Shown here in pieces: positions 39,955 to 48,475 of a stretch of DNA of 48,475 nt (positions are counted from its first letter, which is position 1; each line of letters opens with the position of its first letter). The DNA is from Chloroflexia bacterium (GTDB taxonomy: Bacteria > Chloroflexota > Chloroflexia > DTKN01): NCBI GenBank assembly GCA_016928715.1, contig JAFGKG010000015.1, forward strand, positions 1-48,475, read 5' to 3'. The translations under genes and the position numbers were made by a program. The notes beneath the pieces are model-generated. The model saw only the letters and a list, made by a program, of their open reading frames with translations, did no database searches and was not told the origin of the DNA.

Positions 39955-41718
39955 TTGAAGCAACTGCTTTCAGGCAATGAAGCGATCGCCCAAGGCGCTT
40001 TTGAAGCCGGGGTCAAGGTGGGCACGGCCTACCCGGGCACTCCCAGCACGGAGATCATGGAGCGACTGGCCTACTATCCCGGCCTGCGCACGATCTGGGC
40101 GCCGAACGAAAAGGTCGCCCTCGAGACCGGCCTGGGGTCGGCCTATGCCGGCGTCCGGACTCTGGTTGCGATGAAGCACGTCGGTGTCAACGTAGCCGCC
40201 GACCCCTTTTTCTACGGCTCCTACACCGGGATCGAGGCCGGACTGGTCATTATCTCGGCCGACGACCCGGGCATGCACAGTTCGCAGAGCGAGCAGGACA
40301 ACCGCAACTATGCCAAATTCGCCCGGATACCGTTCTTGGAACCTGCCAACAGTGAGGAGGCCCGGGACATGACCGTGCTGGGCTTTGCCATCAGCGAACA
40401 ATTCGACGTACCGGTCATGCTGCGCAGCACCACGCGCATCTCTCATTCCAAATCCGCGCTGGAGGTCGACCCCGATTTCCTGCCGCCGCAGCCAGAATAT
40501 CCCCCCTATCCGCGCAATCCTCAGAAATACGTAATGATCCCGGCCTATGCGCGTCAGCGCCACGTGGTGGTAGAGGAGCGTTTGAAAAAGCTGGAGGCCT
40601 ATTCCGACGAGACCCCGCTCAACCGCATCGAGTGGGGCGATCGGCAGTTGGGCATCATTGCCAGCGGCGCTTCCTACACCTACGCGCGGGAGGTCTTTGC
40701 TGGGGCATCCTTCCTCAAGCTGGGGATGCCTTTTCCGCTGCCCCGTCAAAAGGTGCTCGAATTTGCGGCTGGCGTGGAAAAGCTGATCGTCATCGAAGAG
40801 TTGGATCCATTTATTGAGGAGGCGGTCCGGCTGTTGGGAGTCGAGGTGCACGGCGGCAAAGAGGTCTTTTCCATCCTGGGCGAGTTTAATCCGGACGTCG
40901 TGCGGGCCGGCGGGCAAAAGCTCGGCCTGCTGCCGTCGCGGGAGGAACCGCCCCCGCCGGTAACGCTGCCGCTCGCTCCCCGCCCGCCGGTCCTCTGTGC
41001 CGGCTGCCCCCACCGCGGCGTCTTTTACGTACTGCGCCGGCTCAAACTGATCGTCAACAGCGATATTGGCTGCTATACCTTGGCCGTGCTGCCCCCGCTG
41101 GCCACAACGGACACGATGGGCTGTATGGGGGGCAGCATCAGCATGTCCTATGGATCCGAATTGGCCGGTCGACCCAAGCGGGCCGTGGCCACGATCGGCG
41201 ATTCCACCTTTTTCCACAGCGGCGTCAGCGCCCTGCTCAACATCGCCTACAACCGCGGCCGCACCATCACCATCGTGCTGGACAACGGCACCACGGCAAT
41301 GACCGGTCACCAGGGCCATCCGGGCACCGGGCGCGGCACCCAGGGGGAGGAACTCCGCAGCATTGCCATCGAGGATATTGGCCGGGCTATGGGCCTAAAG
41401 CACGTCTACGTCGTCGACCCCCACGACACCCACGAACTGCACCGGGTCCTGGAAACGTGCCTGGAGGCCAAGGATGCCTGCCTGATTGTGGCCCGCGCCC
41501 CCTGTGTACTGCTGCCGCAAGCCCGTAAACAGATTGGGCCACCCTATTGGGTGGACCCGGATCGCTGTAACGGCTGTGGGCTCTGCTTCAGCCTGGGTTG
41601 TCCAGCCATCATCAAGACGGCGGAGGGTAAGGCCCGGATCGATCCCCTGCTCTGCAATGCCTGCGATCTTTGTGCCCAGGTATGCGCCCGCAAGGCCATC
41701 CATCCCGGGAACGAGTGA
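39955..41718 (+). CDS. iorA: Indolepyruvate:ferredoxin oxidoreductase, alpha subunit
   Basis: 587 residues from TTG 39955 (AAAGGAG eight bases upstream); an earlier GTG frame start is less likely. It opens KQLLSGNEAIAQGAFEAGV, the pyruvate-synthase-like N-terminal domain, has GDSTFFHSGVSALLNIAYN and DNGTTAMTGHQ at the thiamine diphosphate site, and ends in two ferredoxin-type clusters, CNGCGLCFSLGCP and CNACDLCAQVCARKAI. With IorB it oxidatively decarboxylates arylpyruvates from Trp, Tyr and Phe degradation, reducing ferredoxin and yielding acyl-CoA. Oxygen-sensitive, in keeping with NrdD. Confidence 0.93.
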   Translation: MKQLLSGNEAIAQGAFEAGVKVGTAYPGTPSTEIMERLAYYPGLRTIWAPNEKVALETGLGSAYAGVRTLVAMKHVGVNVAADPFFYGSYTGIEAGLVIISADDPGMHSSQSEQDNRNYAKFARIPFLEPANSEEARDMTVLGFAISEQFDVPVMLRSTTRISHSKSALEVDPDFLPPQPEYPPYPRNPQKYVMIPAYARQRHVVVEERLKKLEAYSDETPLNRIEWGDRQLGIIASGASYTYAREVFAGASFLKLGMPFPLPRQKVLEFAAGVEKLIVIEELDPFIEEAVRLLGVEVHGGKEVFSILGEFNPDVVRAGGQKLGLLPSREEPPPPVTLPLAPRPPVLCAGCPHRGVFYVLRRLKLIVNSDIGCYTLAVLPPLATTDTMGCMGGSISMSYGSELAGRPKRAVATIGDSTFFHSGVSALLNIAYNRGRTITIVLDNGTTAMTGHQGHPGTGRGTQGEELRSIAIEDIGRAMGLKHVYVVDPHDTHELHRVLETCLEAKDACLIVARAPCVLLPQARKQIGPPYWVDPDRCNGCGLCFSLGCPAIIKTAEGKARIDPLLCNACDLCAQVCARKAIHPGNE

Positions 41719-41732
41719 CAAAGGAGTCATCC

Positions 41733-42326
41733 GTGGAAAAGGCAAACTTTTTGTTGGTAGGAGTGGGGGGCCAGGGAACCTTGACGGCGAGTGATATCCT
41801 GGCCAACGTCGGCCTACAGGCCGGCTATGACGTAAAAAAGTCCGAGGTGCATGGGATGTCGCAGCGAGGCGGGGCGGTCATCAGCCACGTCCGCTTTGCC
41901 GAAAAGGTCTACTCCCCATTGATCGCTCTGGGCGAGGCCGATTACCTGTTGTCCTTCGAATTGCTCGAATCCCTGCGCTGGGCGCACTTTGTACACCCAA
42001 AGGGCACGGTCCTGGTAAACATCCAGGAACTGCCCCCGGTGGCGGTGACGAGCGGCCAGGCCGAATACCCCGAGCGGGAAACGGTACGGCAAGAGTTATC
42101 CCAACGAGCTCGGCAGGTTCTCTTTGTCCGGGGGCTCGAGATCGCCCAGGAACTGGGCAATGCCCGGGTGACCAACACGGTACTTTTGGGGGCACTTTCG
42201 GCCTTTTTGCCGCTGGCGCCCGAGATCTGGGAAGGGGTCATCCTGGAGACAGTGCCGGAACGCTATCGAGAGTTGAACCGCCAGGCCTTTTACCTAGGCC
42301 GGGAACAAATCGAGCAAGGGGTATGA
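41733..42326 (+). CDS. iorB: Indolepyruvate:ferredoxin oxidoreductase, beta subunit
   Basis: 197 residues from GTG 41733 (AAGGAG upstream). NFLLVGVGGQGTLTASDILA and EVHGMSQRGGAVISHVRF are hallmark gamma-domain motifs of 2-oxoacid:ferredoxin oxidoreductases. It partners IorA, 14 bases upstream. Its stop overlaps the start of the RsbT gene (ATGA, 42323-42326), so the kinase is expressed with the oxidoreductase. Confidence 0.92.
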   Translation: MEKANFLLVGVGGQGTLTASDILANVGLQAGYDVKKSEVHGMSQRGGAVISHVRFAEKVYSPLIALGEADYLLSFELLESLRWAHFVHPKGTVLVNIQELPPVAVTSGQAEYPERETVRQELSQRARQVLFVRGLEIAQELGNARVTNTVLLGALSAFLPLAPEIWEGVILETVPERYRELNRQAFYLGREQIEQGV

Positions 42327-42760
42327 ACGAAACTTGTCACATTTCAACGGAAGCGGATGTCTATGCTGCGGCGGGCATGGCCCGGAAAATGGCCCGACAG
42401 ATGGGCTTTAGCCAGGCTGATGTAGCCCGAATTGAAATTGTGGTCCGAGAGCTGGCCTCGAACATTGTCCGCTATGCCGAAGGGGGCAAGATTGATCTGC
42501 GGGAGGCCGAATTGGACCACCGCCGTGGGCTGGAGGTCGAATCCTCAGACCGGGGGCCGGGCATTCCCGATCTCGAGCTAGCCCTTCAGGATGGCTATAC
42601 CACGGGCCATCAGGGCCTGGGGTCAGGATTGCCGGCCGTGCGGCGGCTCATGGACACCTTTGAAATCTGGACGGAAGTAGGCCAAGGGACCCGCGTACGG
42701 GCAACGCGCTGGCTGCGTCGACCGACGGATTGGCTGCGGGACCTCTGGCGACGAGATTGA
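42323..42760 (+). CDS. rsbT: RsbT-type serine/threonine switch kinase
   Basis: 145 residues of the HATPase fold. N-box ELASNIVRYA, G1 box DRGPGIPDLELALQDGYTT and G2 box GLGSGLPAVRRLMDTFEIW match Bacillus RsbT closely (RELxxNIxxYA, EDQGPGIPD, GGLGAGLPGVKRLMD). RsbT is sequestered by RsbR-RsbS stressosomes and on stress phosphorylates their STAS domains, then activates RsbU. RsbR-type genes follow immediately. No rsbS or rsbU is seen in the window. Confidence 0.9.
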   Translation: MNETCHISTEADVYAAAGMARKMARQMGFSQADVARIEIVVRELASNIVRYAEGGKIDLREAELDHRRGLEVESSDRGPGIPDLELALQDGYTTGHQGLGSGLPAVRRLMDTFEIWTEVGQGTRVRATRWLRRPTDWLRDLWRRD

Positions 42761-42835
42761 GCATGGGTGGGCCACGTAGGTATTAACCGGTAACCTAATC
42801 GTACAAAGGCAGGGTGGAGATCACTTGTACTGGGT

Positions 42836-42850
42836 CCTGGCAAAGCCAGG
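42836..42850 (+). promoter_or_regulatory. Hairpin before the first RsbR gene
   Basis: CCTGGC-AAA-GCCAGG, a 6-bp stem in the 106-base gap between rsbT and the next gene, 16 bases before its GTG. It might affect relative expression of kinase and scaffold. No clear promoter was found in the gap. Confidence 0.35.
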
Positions 42851-42866
42851 TTAGGAGAATCGCGCT

Positions 42867-45356
42867 GTGCACGAGGATCGCTCGACCCAAAGGGCGGAAG
42901 AACAGCAGTGGCTGAGTGAGTTGGCCGAACACCTGCGAGGCCGACTCCCCGCCTTGCTGTCCCAATGGGAACTCGTTTTGGACCAGATCCTGCAGAGCGA
43001 GGGGATAGAGGGCATCAAGGGGGTCCGCCGGGAATCCCTGGCCGCAGCGGAGCAATTCCTGGGGTTGATGGCCGACGAATCCCGGGACTCACTCTGCCAG
43101 CGTGGCGAGGACTATGGTTCCTCCATGGCCCGACAGGAACTGAGCCATGCCCTGGTGGGACGCTGGCTTTTGGCCCTGCGGCAGAGCCTGCTGGACGAAC
43201 TAAGCCGCTCTCATGAAGCCGATCCACGGCAGGATCGCCTGATCATCCTGATCGGCAACATTTTCTCCGAATTCATGCTCTGCGTCATGGCCGGATTTGG
43301 CAATCAACAACAGCGGATGCTGGTAGAGCAACAGCGGGCACTGCAGCAGGCCTATGAGCAGGCCCAGCGCCGCATCGTGGAGCAAAAAGTGCTCAACGAG
43401 ATCGGCCAGGCCCTGAGTTCGACGATCGAACTGGAGGCCCTCTGGGAACTCGTCTACGAACAAACCGGCCGGCTGATGGACACCACCAGCTTTTACATCG
43501 CCCTCTGTGATTGGGAAAAACAGCGACTGCAATTTGTGCTGCAATTCGAGAATGGCCAGCGCGAAGCTCCGGACAGCCAGGCGATCAGCTCCGGCCTGAC
43601 TGGGCACATCGCCCAGACCGGGGAAATCCTGCACCTGCCGCACGGTCCCGAAGATTTTTTACAGGAGCGAGGCATCCAGCGGATCGGACGGGCCGCCAAG
43701 TCCTGGCTGGGGGTTCCCATGGTCGTCCAGGATCGGGTGATCGGGGTGATTGCCGTGCAGAGTTACAGCCAGCCAGGGGCGTACGACGAGGGGCATAAGC
43801 AGCTGCTCTCCACCGTCGCGGCGCAGGCCGCAGTAGCGGTGGAGAATGCGCGGCTTTATGGGCAAGCCCGCCAGCAGGCCGAAGAGATGGCCGCTTTTTA
43901 TCACATTGGGGTCACAGCCTCATCACAGCTTGATCTGGAGCAGGTCCTTGAGGCGATCTACGAGCAGGCCAGTCTCGTCATGGACACCTCGGCCTTTTTT
44001 GTCGCCCTGTACGAGGACGAACGGGACGAAATTTCCTTCCCCCTGGTCTATGACAAAGATGAACGCCTGCCCCCCTTTCAGACCCAAAAGAGCACGGCCG
44101 GTGGCCTGACAGGCTGGTTGCTGGAATACAGCGCTCCCCTGCTGGTCCGAGATTGGGAAAAAGACGCCACTGCGGAACTGCAGCAGGTGGTGATCTCTAT
44201 GGGAGATCCAGTCCGATCCCTATTGGCCGTCCCGATGGTAGTGCGTGGCGAGACGATCGGAGTCATCGCTGCCCAGAGCTACGAGCCAAACGCCTTTGAG
44301 GCGCACCACCAACAGGTCTTGGAGATGATTGCCAACCAGGCCGCGGCGGCGATTGGCAGTGTCCGCCTGTACCAGACCGCCCGCCGCCAGGTGGAAGAGT
44401 TGACAGCGCTGCAGCAGATCAGCCTGAAACTAGCCGCGACCACCGAGCTGTCGGAGGTCCTCGAGGCCATTGCTGATTCGGCAATGGAACTGCTGCGTCC
44501 CAACGACGTGGTCATCTATCTCTATAATGCGGCCGGCCACAAATTTACCCTGGCCACCGGCTTGCGCTTGACTGGAGAGCGGGGGATGGTGGTACCGATG
44601 CCCCGGTCGGATGGCATAACAGCCGCGGCAGCCCGTACGGGCGAGATCCAGGTGATCGAAAATGTGGGGGGCGATCCAGGCTACGAACCCCCATCTGATC
44701 AGGCTACCAAGATTCACTCCATCGCGGGCATCCCGCTGTTACGAGCCGGGGAGGTACTGGGGGTGTTGAACGTAGCCTATTACGAGACCCACCATTTCTC
44801 GCCGGCCGAACTGCGCCTGCTGCAGTCCTTGGCCGATCAGGCCGCGGTGGCGGTATCCAACGCCTCTCTGTTCCGCAAAATCCAGGCCATGATGGGCGAG
44901 TTGCAAGAGACGGCGGAGGCCCAATCGCAGTTGTTGGACCTGGTGCAGGAGCTTTCCACGCCGGTCGTGCCCCTGCTAGAACAGGTCCTGTTGATGCCGC
45001 TGGTCGGCAGCATTGACAGCACCCGGGGCCGGCAGATCCTGGATCGGCTGCTGGCCATGGTGGAGAAGGAGCAGGCCCAGGTTGTACTGGTGGATATTAC
45101 CGGGGTGCCGATTGTGGACACCTCGGTGGCCCAGATTTTGCTGCACGCTGTGCAGGCGGTCCGCCTTTTAGGGGGGGAAGTGGTCCTGGTGGGTATTACC
45201 CCAGAAGTAGCGCAGACACTGGTCAGTCTAGGGGTGGACCTGAGCGGCATTACCACCCGCTCCGACTTGCAGGGTGGAGTGGGTTACGCCATGGCCCGGG
45301 CAGCCCGCAAGCGGGGCAAAAAAGCGGGTTTGACCTCCCAGGCTTATCGCCATTGA
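42867..45356 (+). CDS. RsbR-type stressosome sensor, three GAF domains plus STAS
   Basis: 829 residues, GTG start. The N-terminal 150 residues are a helical RsbR_N/globin-like domain (EQQWLSELAEHLRGRLPALLSQW). Three GAF domains follow at about 176-325, 350-500 and 515-680, each with the SWLGVPMVV-type or SLLAVPMVV-type strand and IGVIAVQSY. A coiled coil leads to a C-terminal STAS domain (about 700-815): VLVDITGVPIVDTSVA and GITPEVAQTLVSLGVDL, with both Thr positions phosphorylated in Bacillus RsbR. GAF ligands are unknown. Stop overlaps the region of the next gene's 5' flank. Confidence 0.9.
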   Translation: MHEDRSTQRAEEQQWLSELAEHLRGRLPALLSQWELVLDQILQSEGIEGIKGVRRESLAAAEQFLGLMADESRDSLCQRGEDYGSSMARQELSHALVGRWLLALRQSLLDELSRSHEADPRQDRLIILIGNIFSEFMLCVMAGFGNQQQRMLVEQQRALQQAYEQAQRRIVEQKVLNEIGQALSSTIELEALWELVYEQTGRLMDTTSFYIALCDWEKQRLQFVLQFENGQREAPDSQAISSGLTGHIAQTGEILHLPHGPEDFLQERGIQRIGRAAKSWLGVPMVVQDRVIGVIAVQSYSQPGAYDEGHKQLLSTVAAQAAVAVENARLYGQARQQAEEMAAFYHIGVTASSQLDLEQVLEAIYEQASLVMDTSAFFVALYEDERDEISFPLVYDKDERLPPFQTQKSTAGGLTGWLLEYSAPLLVRDWEKDATAELQQVVISMGDPVRSLLAVPMVVRGETIGVIAAQSYEPNAFEAHHQQVLEMIANQAAAAIGSVRLYQTARRQVEELTALQQISLKLAATTELSEVLEAIADSAMELLRPNDVVIYLYNAAGHKFTLATGLRLTGERGMVVPMPRSDGITAAAARTGEIQVIENVGGDPGYEPPSDQATKIHSIAGIPLLRAGEVLGVLNVAYYETHHFSPAELRLLQSLADQAAVAVSNASLFRKIQAMMGELQETAEAQSQLLDLVQELSTPVVPLLEQVLLMPLVGSIDSTRGRQILDRLLAMVEKEQAQVVLVDITGVPIVDTSVAQILLHAVQAVRLLGGEVVLVGITPEVAQTLVSLGVDLSGITTRSDLQGGVGYAMARAARKRGKKAGLTSQAYRH

Positions 45357-45403
45357 TCTTGGCACAGGCCAGGCTTGTTATTCCCAGGAAGCGAGGAGAA
45401 CCT

Positions 45404-47407
45404 ATGGCCGGGAAAAGAGAACTGCAACGGCTACAGGAAGAGCTAGACCGTCGCGAGACAGAGATCAGCGCTCTGCAGCAGATTGCCATGGCTGTGGCCT
45501 CGGACCAGGATTTAACCGAGATCCTACAGACGATTGTACGCCTGACCACCCAGGTGATGGGCTGTCCCAAGGCGGCCATTTTCGAACTCTATGAGGACGA
45601 GGGGCGCATGATCATTCGGGCCTGGGAGGGCCTGAGCGATGACTATGCTGAATCCTCCCGGTCGGTCGATCTGCAGAGCCTGCGGGCAAAAGCGATCATG
45701 GCCGGTCAAGCTATGCCGGTCGCTAATATCCGCGACGAGCCCGACCTACAGGACGTGGTGCCCCTGGCCGAACAGGAAGGCTACCGCGCCTTTCTGGACG
45801 TGCCCCTACGCAGCCGGGATCATACGGTAGGCTTGCTCTCGGCCTATTACGCCGAGGTGCACGAGTTCGCCCCGGACGAGGTCGAACTGCTGCTCTCATT
45901 TGCCGACCAGGCCGCTGTGGCGCTCGAGACCGCCCGCTTGCTGCGCAGCCAGGAGCGGCGCATCGCCGAACTCGCCAGTCTGGAGCAAGTTGGCCGGGCG
46001 ATCAGCGGCACCCTGGATCTGGGGGAACTGTTTGAGCGGATCTATGAGCAGACCAGTCGGCTGATGGACACGACCAATATCTATATGGCCCTCTACTACG
46101 AAGAGAGCGATGAATGGGAAATGATGTTATACATCGAGGACGGAGAGCGGCAGCCTTCGATGCCCCGGATGAAGGTGGGCTCTGGCCTGACCGGCTGGAT
46201 CATCCGCCACCGGGAGCCGCTGCTGCTCAAACGAGGTGCCAGCGAATTTCTGCGCCAGCAGGGCATTGAGCGCATCGGCCGGCCCTCCCTCTCCTGGCTG
46301 GGTGTGCCCATGTTGTTGGCGGAAAAGGTGGTCGGCGTGATCGGCATCCAGAGCTACGAGGAGGAGTACGCCTACGACGAGGGCCACATGCGCATCCTGG
46401 CCACCATCGCCCGCCAGGCAGCCGTGGCAGTGGAGAACGCCCGCCTCTTTCGAGAACGGGAACGGCGCATTGCCGAGCTGGCCGGCCTGGAGGAGATGGG
46501 ACGGGCCATCAGCGGCATCCTGGACCTGGAAGAGTTGGTCGAACGCATTCACGAACAAACCTCGCGGCTGCTGGACACGGACGATTTGTATATCGCGCTG
46601 TACGACACCGAGGCAGACGAAATCTCTTTTCCCCTGGCCTTTGAGCACGGTGAGCGCCGCAGATGGCTGGCGCGCAAAAGGGGACAGGGCCTGACCGAAC
46701 ACGTTATACAGCAGCGCCGCCCGGTCTGGCTGCACGGCAATGTGCGGGCCGAACTGGAGGCCCGTGGCATCGAGGCTATTGGCGAGGTGCCCAAGGCCTG
46801 GCTGGGCGTCCCCATCCTGGTCGGCGACCAGGCCATCGGGGTCATCGCCGTGCAGAATTTCGAGGATGAGCTGGCCTTTGACGAGGGGCATGTGGGTATC
46901 CTGCAGGCCATTTCCCGGCAGATCTCGGTCGCCATTGAGAATGCCCGGACGGTATCCGAGATGCGCCGCCTGAACGACAGCCTGGAGGAGACCTTGGGCC
47001 GGCAGCAGCAGCTCTTGGAGACCATCCGCGACCTGTCCACCCCGGCACTGCCCCTGCTCGAGGGCATCATACTCATGCCGCTGGTTGGGCACATCGACAG
47101 CAATCGAGCTCAGCGGACCGTGGACCAGTTACTGCAAGCCGTGCAGCAATATCGCACCCGCATCGTCATCCTGGATATCACCGGAGTTCCGGTGGTGGAT
47201 ACCATGGTGGCTCAGGCCCTGGTCCAAACAGCCCAGGCGGTCCGCCTCCTCGGTGCAGAGCCCGTCCTGGTGGGCATTATGCCAGAGGTTGCCCAGACCA
47301 TGGTCAGCCTGGGCATCAACCTGGCCGCGTTGACGACGCGCTCAGACCTGCAGAGCGGCCTGGAGTATGCCATGGAGCGATTGGAAACCCTGGGCCGGCG
47401 GATATAA
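45404..47407 (+). CDS. RsbR-type stressosome sensor, three GAF domains plus STAS, second copy
   Basis: 667 residues from ATG 45404 (GAGGAGAA upstream). Similar to its neighbour but without the globin-like N-terminus: GAF domains at about 20-180, 200-350 and 375-530, then STAS (about 545-660) with ILDITGVPVVDTMVA and GIMPEVAQTMVSLGINL. The first GAF is divergent (LTEILQTIVRLTTQVMGCPKAAIF). The two GAF-STAS genes are paralogues, giving the module different sensory inputs on a common STAS scaffold. Confidence 0.9.
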   Translation: MAGKRELQRLQEELDRRETEISALQQIAMAVASDQDLTEILQTIVRLTTQVMGCPKAAIFELYEDEGRMIIRAWEGLSDDYAESSRSVDLQSLRAKAIMAGQAMPVANIRDEPDLQDVVPLAEQEGYRAFLDVPLRSRDHTVGLLSAYYAEVHEFAPDEVELLLSFADQAAVALETARLLRSQERRIAELASLEQVGRAISGTLDLGELFERIYEQTSRLMDTTNIYMALYYEESDEWEMMLYIEDGERQPSMPRMKVGSGLTGWIIRHREPLLLKRGASEFLRQQGIERIGRPSLSWLGVPMLLAEKVVGVIGIQSYEEEYAYDEGHMRILATIARQAAVAVENARLFRERERRIAELAGLEEMGRAISGILDLEELVERIHEQTSRLLDTDDLYIALYDTEADEISFPLAFEHGERRRWLARKRGQGLTEHVIQQRRPVWLHGNVRAELEARGIEAIGEVPKAWLGVPILVGDQAIGVIAVQNFEDELAFDEGHVGILQAISRQISVAIENARTVSEMRRLNDSLEETLGRQQQLLETIRDLSTPALPLLEGIILMPLVGHIDSNRAQRTVDQLLQAVQQYRTRIVILDITGVPVVDTMVAQALVQTAQAVRLLGAEPVLVGIMPEVAQTMVSLGINLAALTTRSDLQSGLEYAMERLETLGRRI

Positions 47408-47535
47408 TAGGGCTTTTTCTTGAATGTCCCAGGTTTAGCCTTGTCGGTTGAGCTAACCAACCGTTTGAGTTTTTGCCCACGATGGTGGTCAGGCGACACC
47501 AGAACTGACAAACATAGCAAAATTGAGAGTGCATC

Positions 47536-48475
47536 ATGGCCAACATACGGGACCGTTTCTTTCCCAGTTTAACCGCGATCGAAAAGCAGTGGCATTTGGA
47601 TATGTTTCGCCTGCTGATGATCGTGCAGGTTTCGGCCACCGTTGTATTTATCGGCCTGGCCATTTTAGACGCCTACCAGGTTCCCGGATTTCTCCTGCCC
47701 ACCGTAGCCGTTCCGCTGGCCACGATCTTGTTCTCTCTGGTGGGCTACTGGCTGGCCCGCCGAGGGTACTTTTACATCGGCGCGGTATTCCTGGTACTCG
47801 GCCTGTTGGCCTGTCTGGGCTACCTGATTGGCCTCTATGGGACGCGCGGCCCGATACCGTTCATCGTCATCTGGCCGGTCATGGTCGCCGCGACCCTTCT
47901 TTCGCCGACCATGGCCTTTGTCGTCGCGACCCTGGCGGCGCTCATGCTGGCGGGGCTTTCCTGGATCGAATTTTCCCAAATGCTGCCCCTGCCGGCCCTT
48001 CACCCGCAGTGGTTTGCGCATTGGCACCAGGCCAGCGACCCGATCAAGGCCCTGCGTTACCATGCGGACACGGTGAACGTGGTCGTCATGTACTATGCCG
48101 CCGCCTTTTTGTCCTGGATCGCCTCGCGCAGCCTGCGAAAGGCGGTGGAGGCCTCCCAATCCCAGGCCGCCGAGCTGGAGCGCTACCGCGACGAATTGGA
48201 AAACAGGGTGGCAGCACGCACGCAGGATCTGGCCGAGGCCAACCGGAGCCTGCAGGACAGCCTGGAGACCATCCGGGAGGTGGGCAGCCCGGTCCTACCG
48301 CTGCTGGAGGATGTGGTCCTGGTCCCCTTGATTGGGACAATCGACAGCGAGCGGGCCACGCAGGTGATGGAGCGTGTGCTATCCGAGGTGGCGCGGGAAC
48401 GGGCCCGGGCCGTAATCGTGGACGTCACCGGGGTGCCGGTGGTGGACACCATGGTGGCCAAGGCGCTGGTGCAGA
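47536..48475 (+). CDS. RsbR-type protein with membrane sensor domain, truncated by the window end
   Basis: ATG 47536, open to the end of the window (313 codons). The first 190 residues hold five or six hydrophobic helices (FRLLMIVQVSATVVFIGLAIL, LATILFSLVGYWLA, IGAVFLVLGLLACLGYLIGL, FIVIWPVMVAATLLSP, VVVMYYAAAFLSWIAS) of MASE type; a coiled coil (about 195-245, LENRVAARTQDLAEANRSLQ) leads to a STAS domain beginning LPLLEDVVLVPLIGTIDS, with VIVDVTGVPVVDTMVAKALV at the end. It is the membrane-bound member of the same cluster. Confidence 0.85.
   Translation, partial: MANIRDRFFPSLTAIEKQWHLDMFRLLMIVQVSATVVFIGLAILDAYQVPGFLLPTVAVPLATILFSLVGYWLARRGYFYIGAVFLVLGLLACLGYLIGLYGTRGPIPFIVIWPVMVAATLLSPTMAFVVATLAALMLAGLSWIEFSQMLPLPALHPQWFAHWHQASDPIKALRYHADTVNVVVMYYAAAFLSWIASRSLRKAVEASQSQAAELERYRDELENRVAARTQDLAEANRSLQDSLETIREVGSPVLPLLEDVVLVPLIGTIDSERATQVMERVLSEVARERARAVIVDVTGVPVVDTMVAKALVQ

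Noticed and set aside
1-48475. tRNA, rRNA or transposase genes
   Set aside because: Reading both strands gave no segment with tRNA-like arms and CCA context, no rRNA-like conserved sequence and no transposase motif.

Overview
This is a GC-rich bacterial window of densely packed genes with about ten sigma70-type promoters of the TTGACA / 17 bp / TATAAT kind. Several signs suggest a Chloroflexota bacterium of Anaerolineae type: secreted proteins with PTPTPT linkers and a YLPLTVR-like C-terminus, RsbR-type GAF-STAS proteins, a divergent IleRS, and many intergenic palindromes. That assignment is inference, since no rRNA or marker tree is available here. An anaerobic lifestyle is supported by class III ribonucleotide reductase with its activase and by indolepyruvate:ferredoxin oxidoreductase.

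Layout. 1-1.6 kb: end of an Fe-S flavoprotein reductase subunit and an HD-domain phosphohydrolase. 1.6-6.5 kb: class III RNR module, with two NrdR boxes spaced 32 bp apart, an intein-containing NrdD, a separate 63-residue ORF that carries the glycyl-radical motif NrdD lacks, and NrdG. 6.5-7.8 kb: a small unknown protein and two GNAT acetyltransferases. 7.8-11.3 kb: an Ile-specific T-box leader with a duplicated antiterminator module, a possible Ile-rich leader peptide, and ileS. 11.3-12.6 kb: 33-bp tandem repeats, a T4 endonuclease V-like glycosylase, a MITE-like element and a TPR-like protein.

12.7-23.7 kb lies wholly on the minus strand: a two-domain ABC ATPase with two giant FtsX-type permeases (MacB-like), a HAD hydrolase, an AbiEi/AbiEii toxin-antitoxin pair with its own promoter and dyad operator, and an orphan beta-class DNA methyltransferase. 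24-25.6 kb: a membrane protein and a two-part GNAT protein. 25.6-26.1 kb: a gene-free convergent gap full of palindromes and short tandem repeats. 26.1-29.1 kb: a secreted DNRLRE/zinc-metalloprotease gene that has lost its 5' end and carries an in-frame TGA. 29.2-34.8 kb: a polytopic membrane protein, two GT2 and one GT4 glycosyltransferases and a creatininase-family amidohydrolase. 34.9-37 kb: rimO, a BlaI-type repressor and gatC. 37.1-39.3 kb: a ccmABCD haem-handling operon. 39.8-48.5 kb: iorAB translationally coupled to an RsbT switch kinase, followed by three RsbR-type sensor proteins (two GAF3-STAS and one membrane-STAS, cut by the window end), which looks like a stressosome module.

The strongest candidates for something undescribed are the split, intein-bearing NrdD (glycyl-radical domain on its own polypeptide) and the T-box leader with one aptamer and two antiterminator modules. 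No tRNA, rRNA, CRISPR array or transposase gene was seen.
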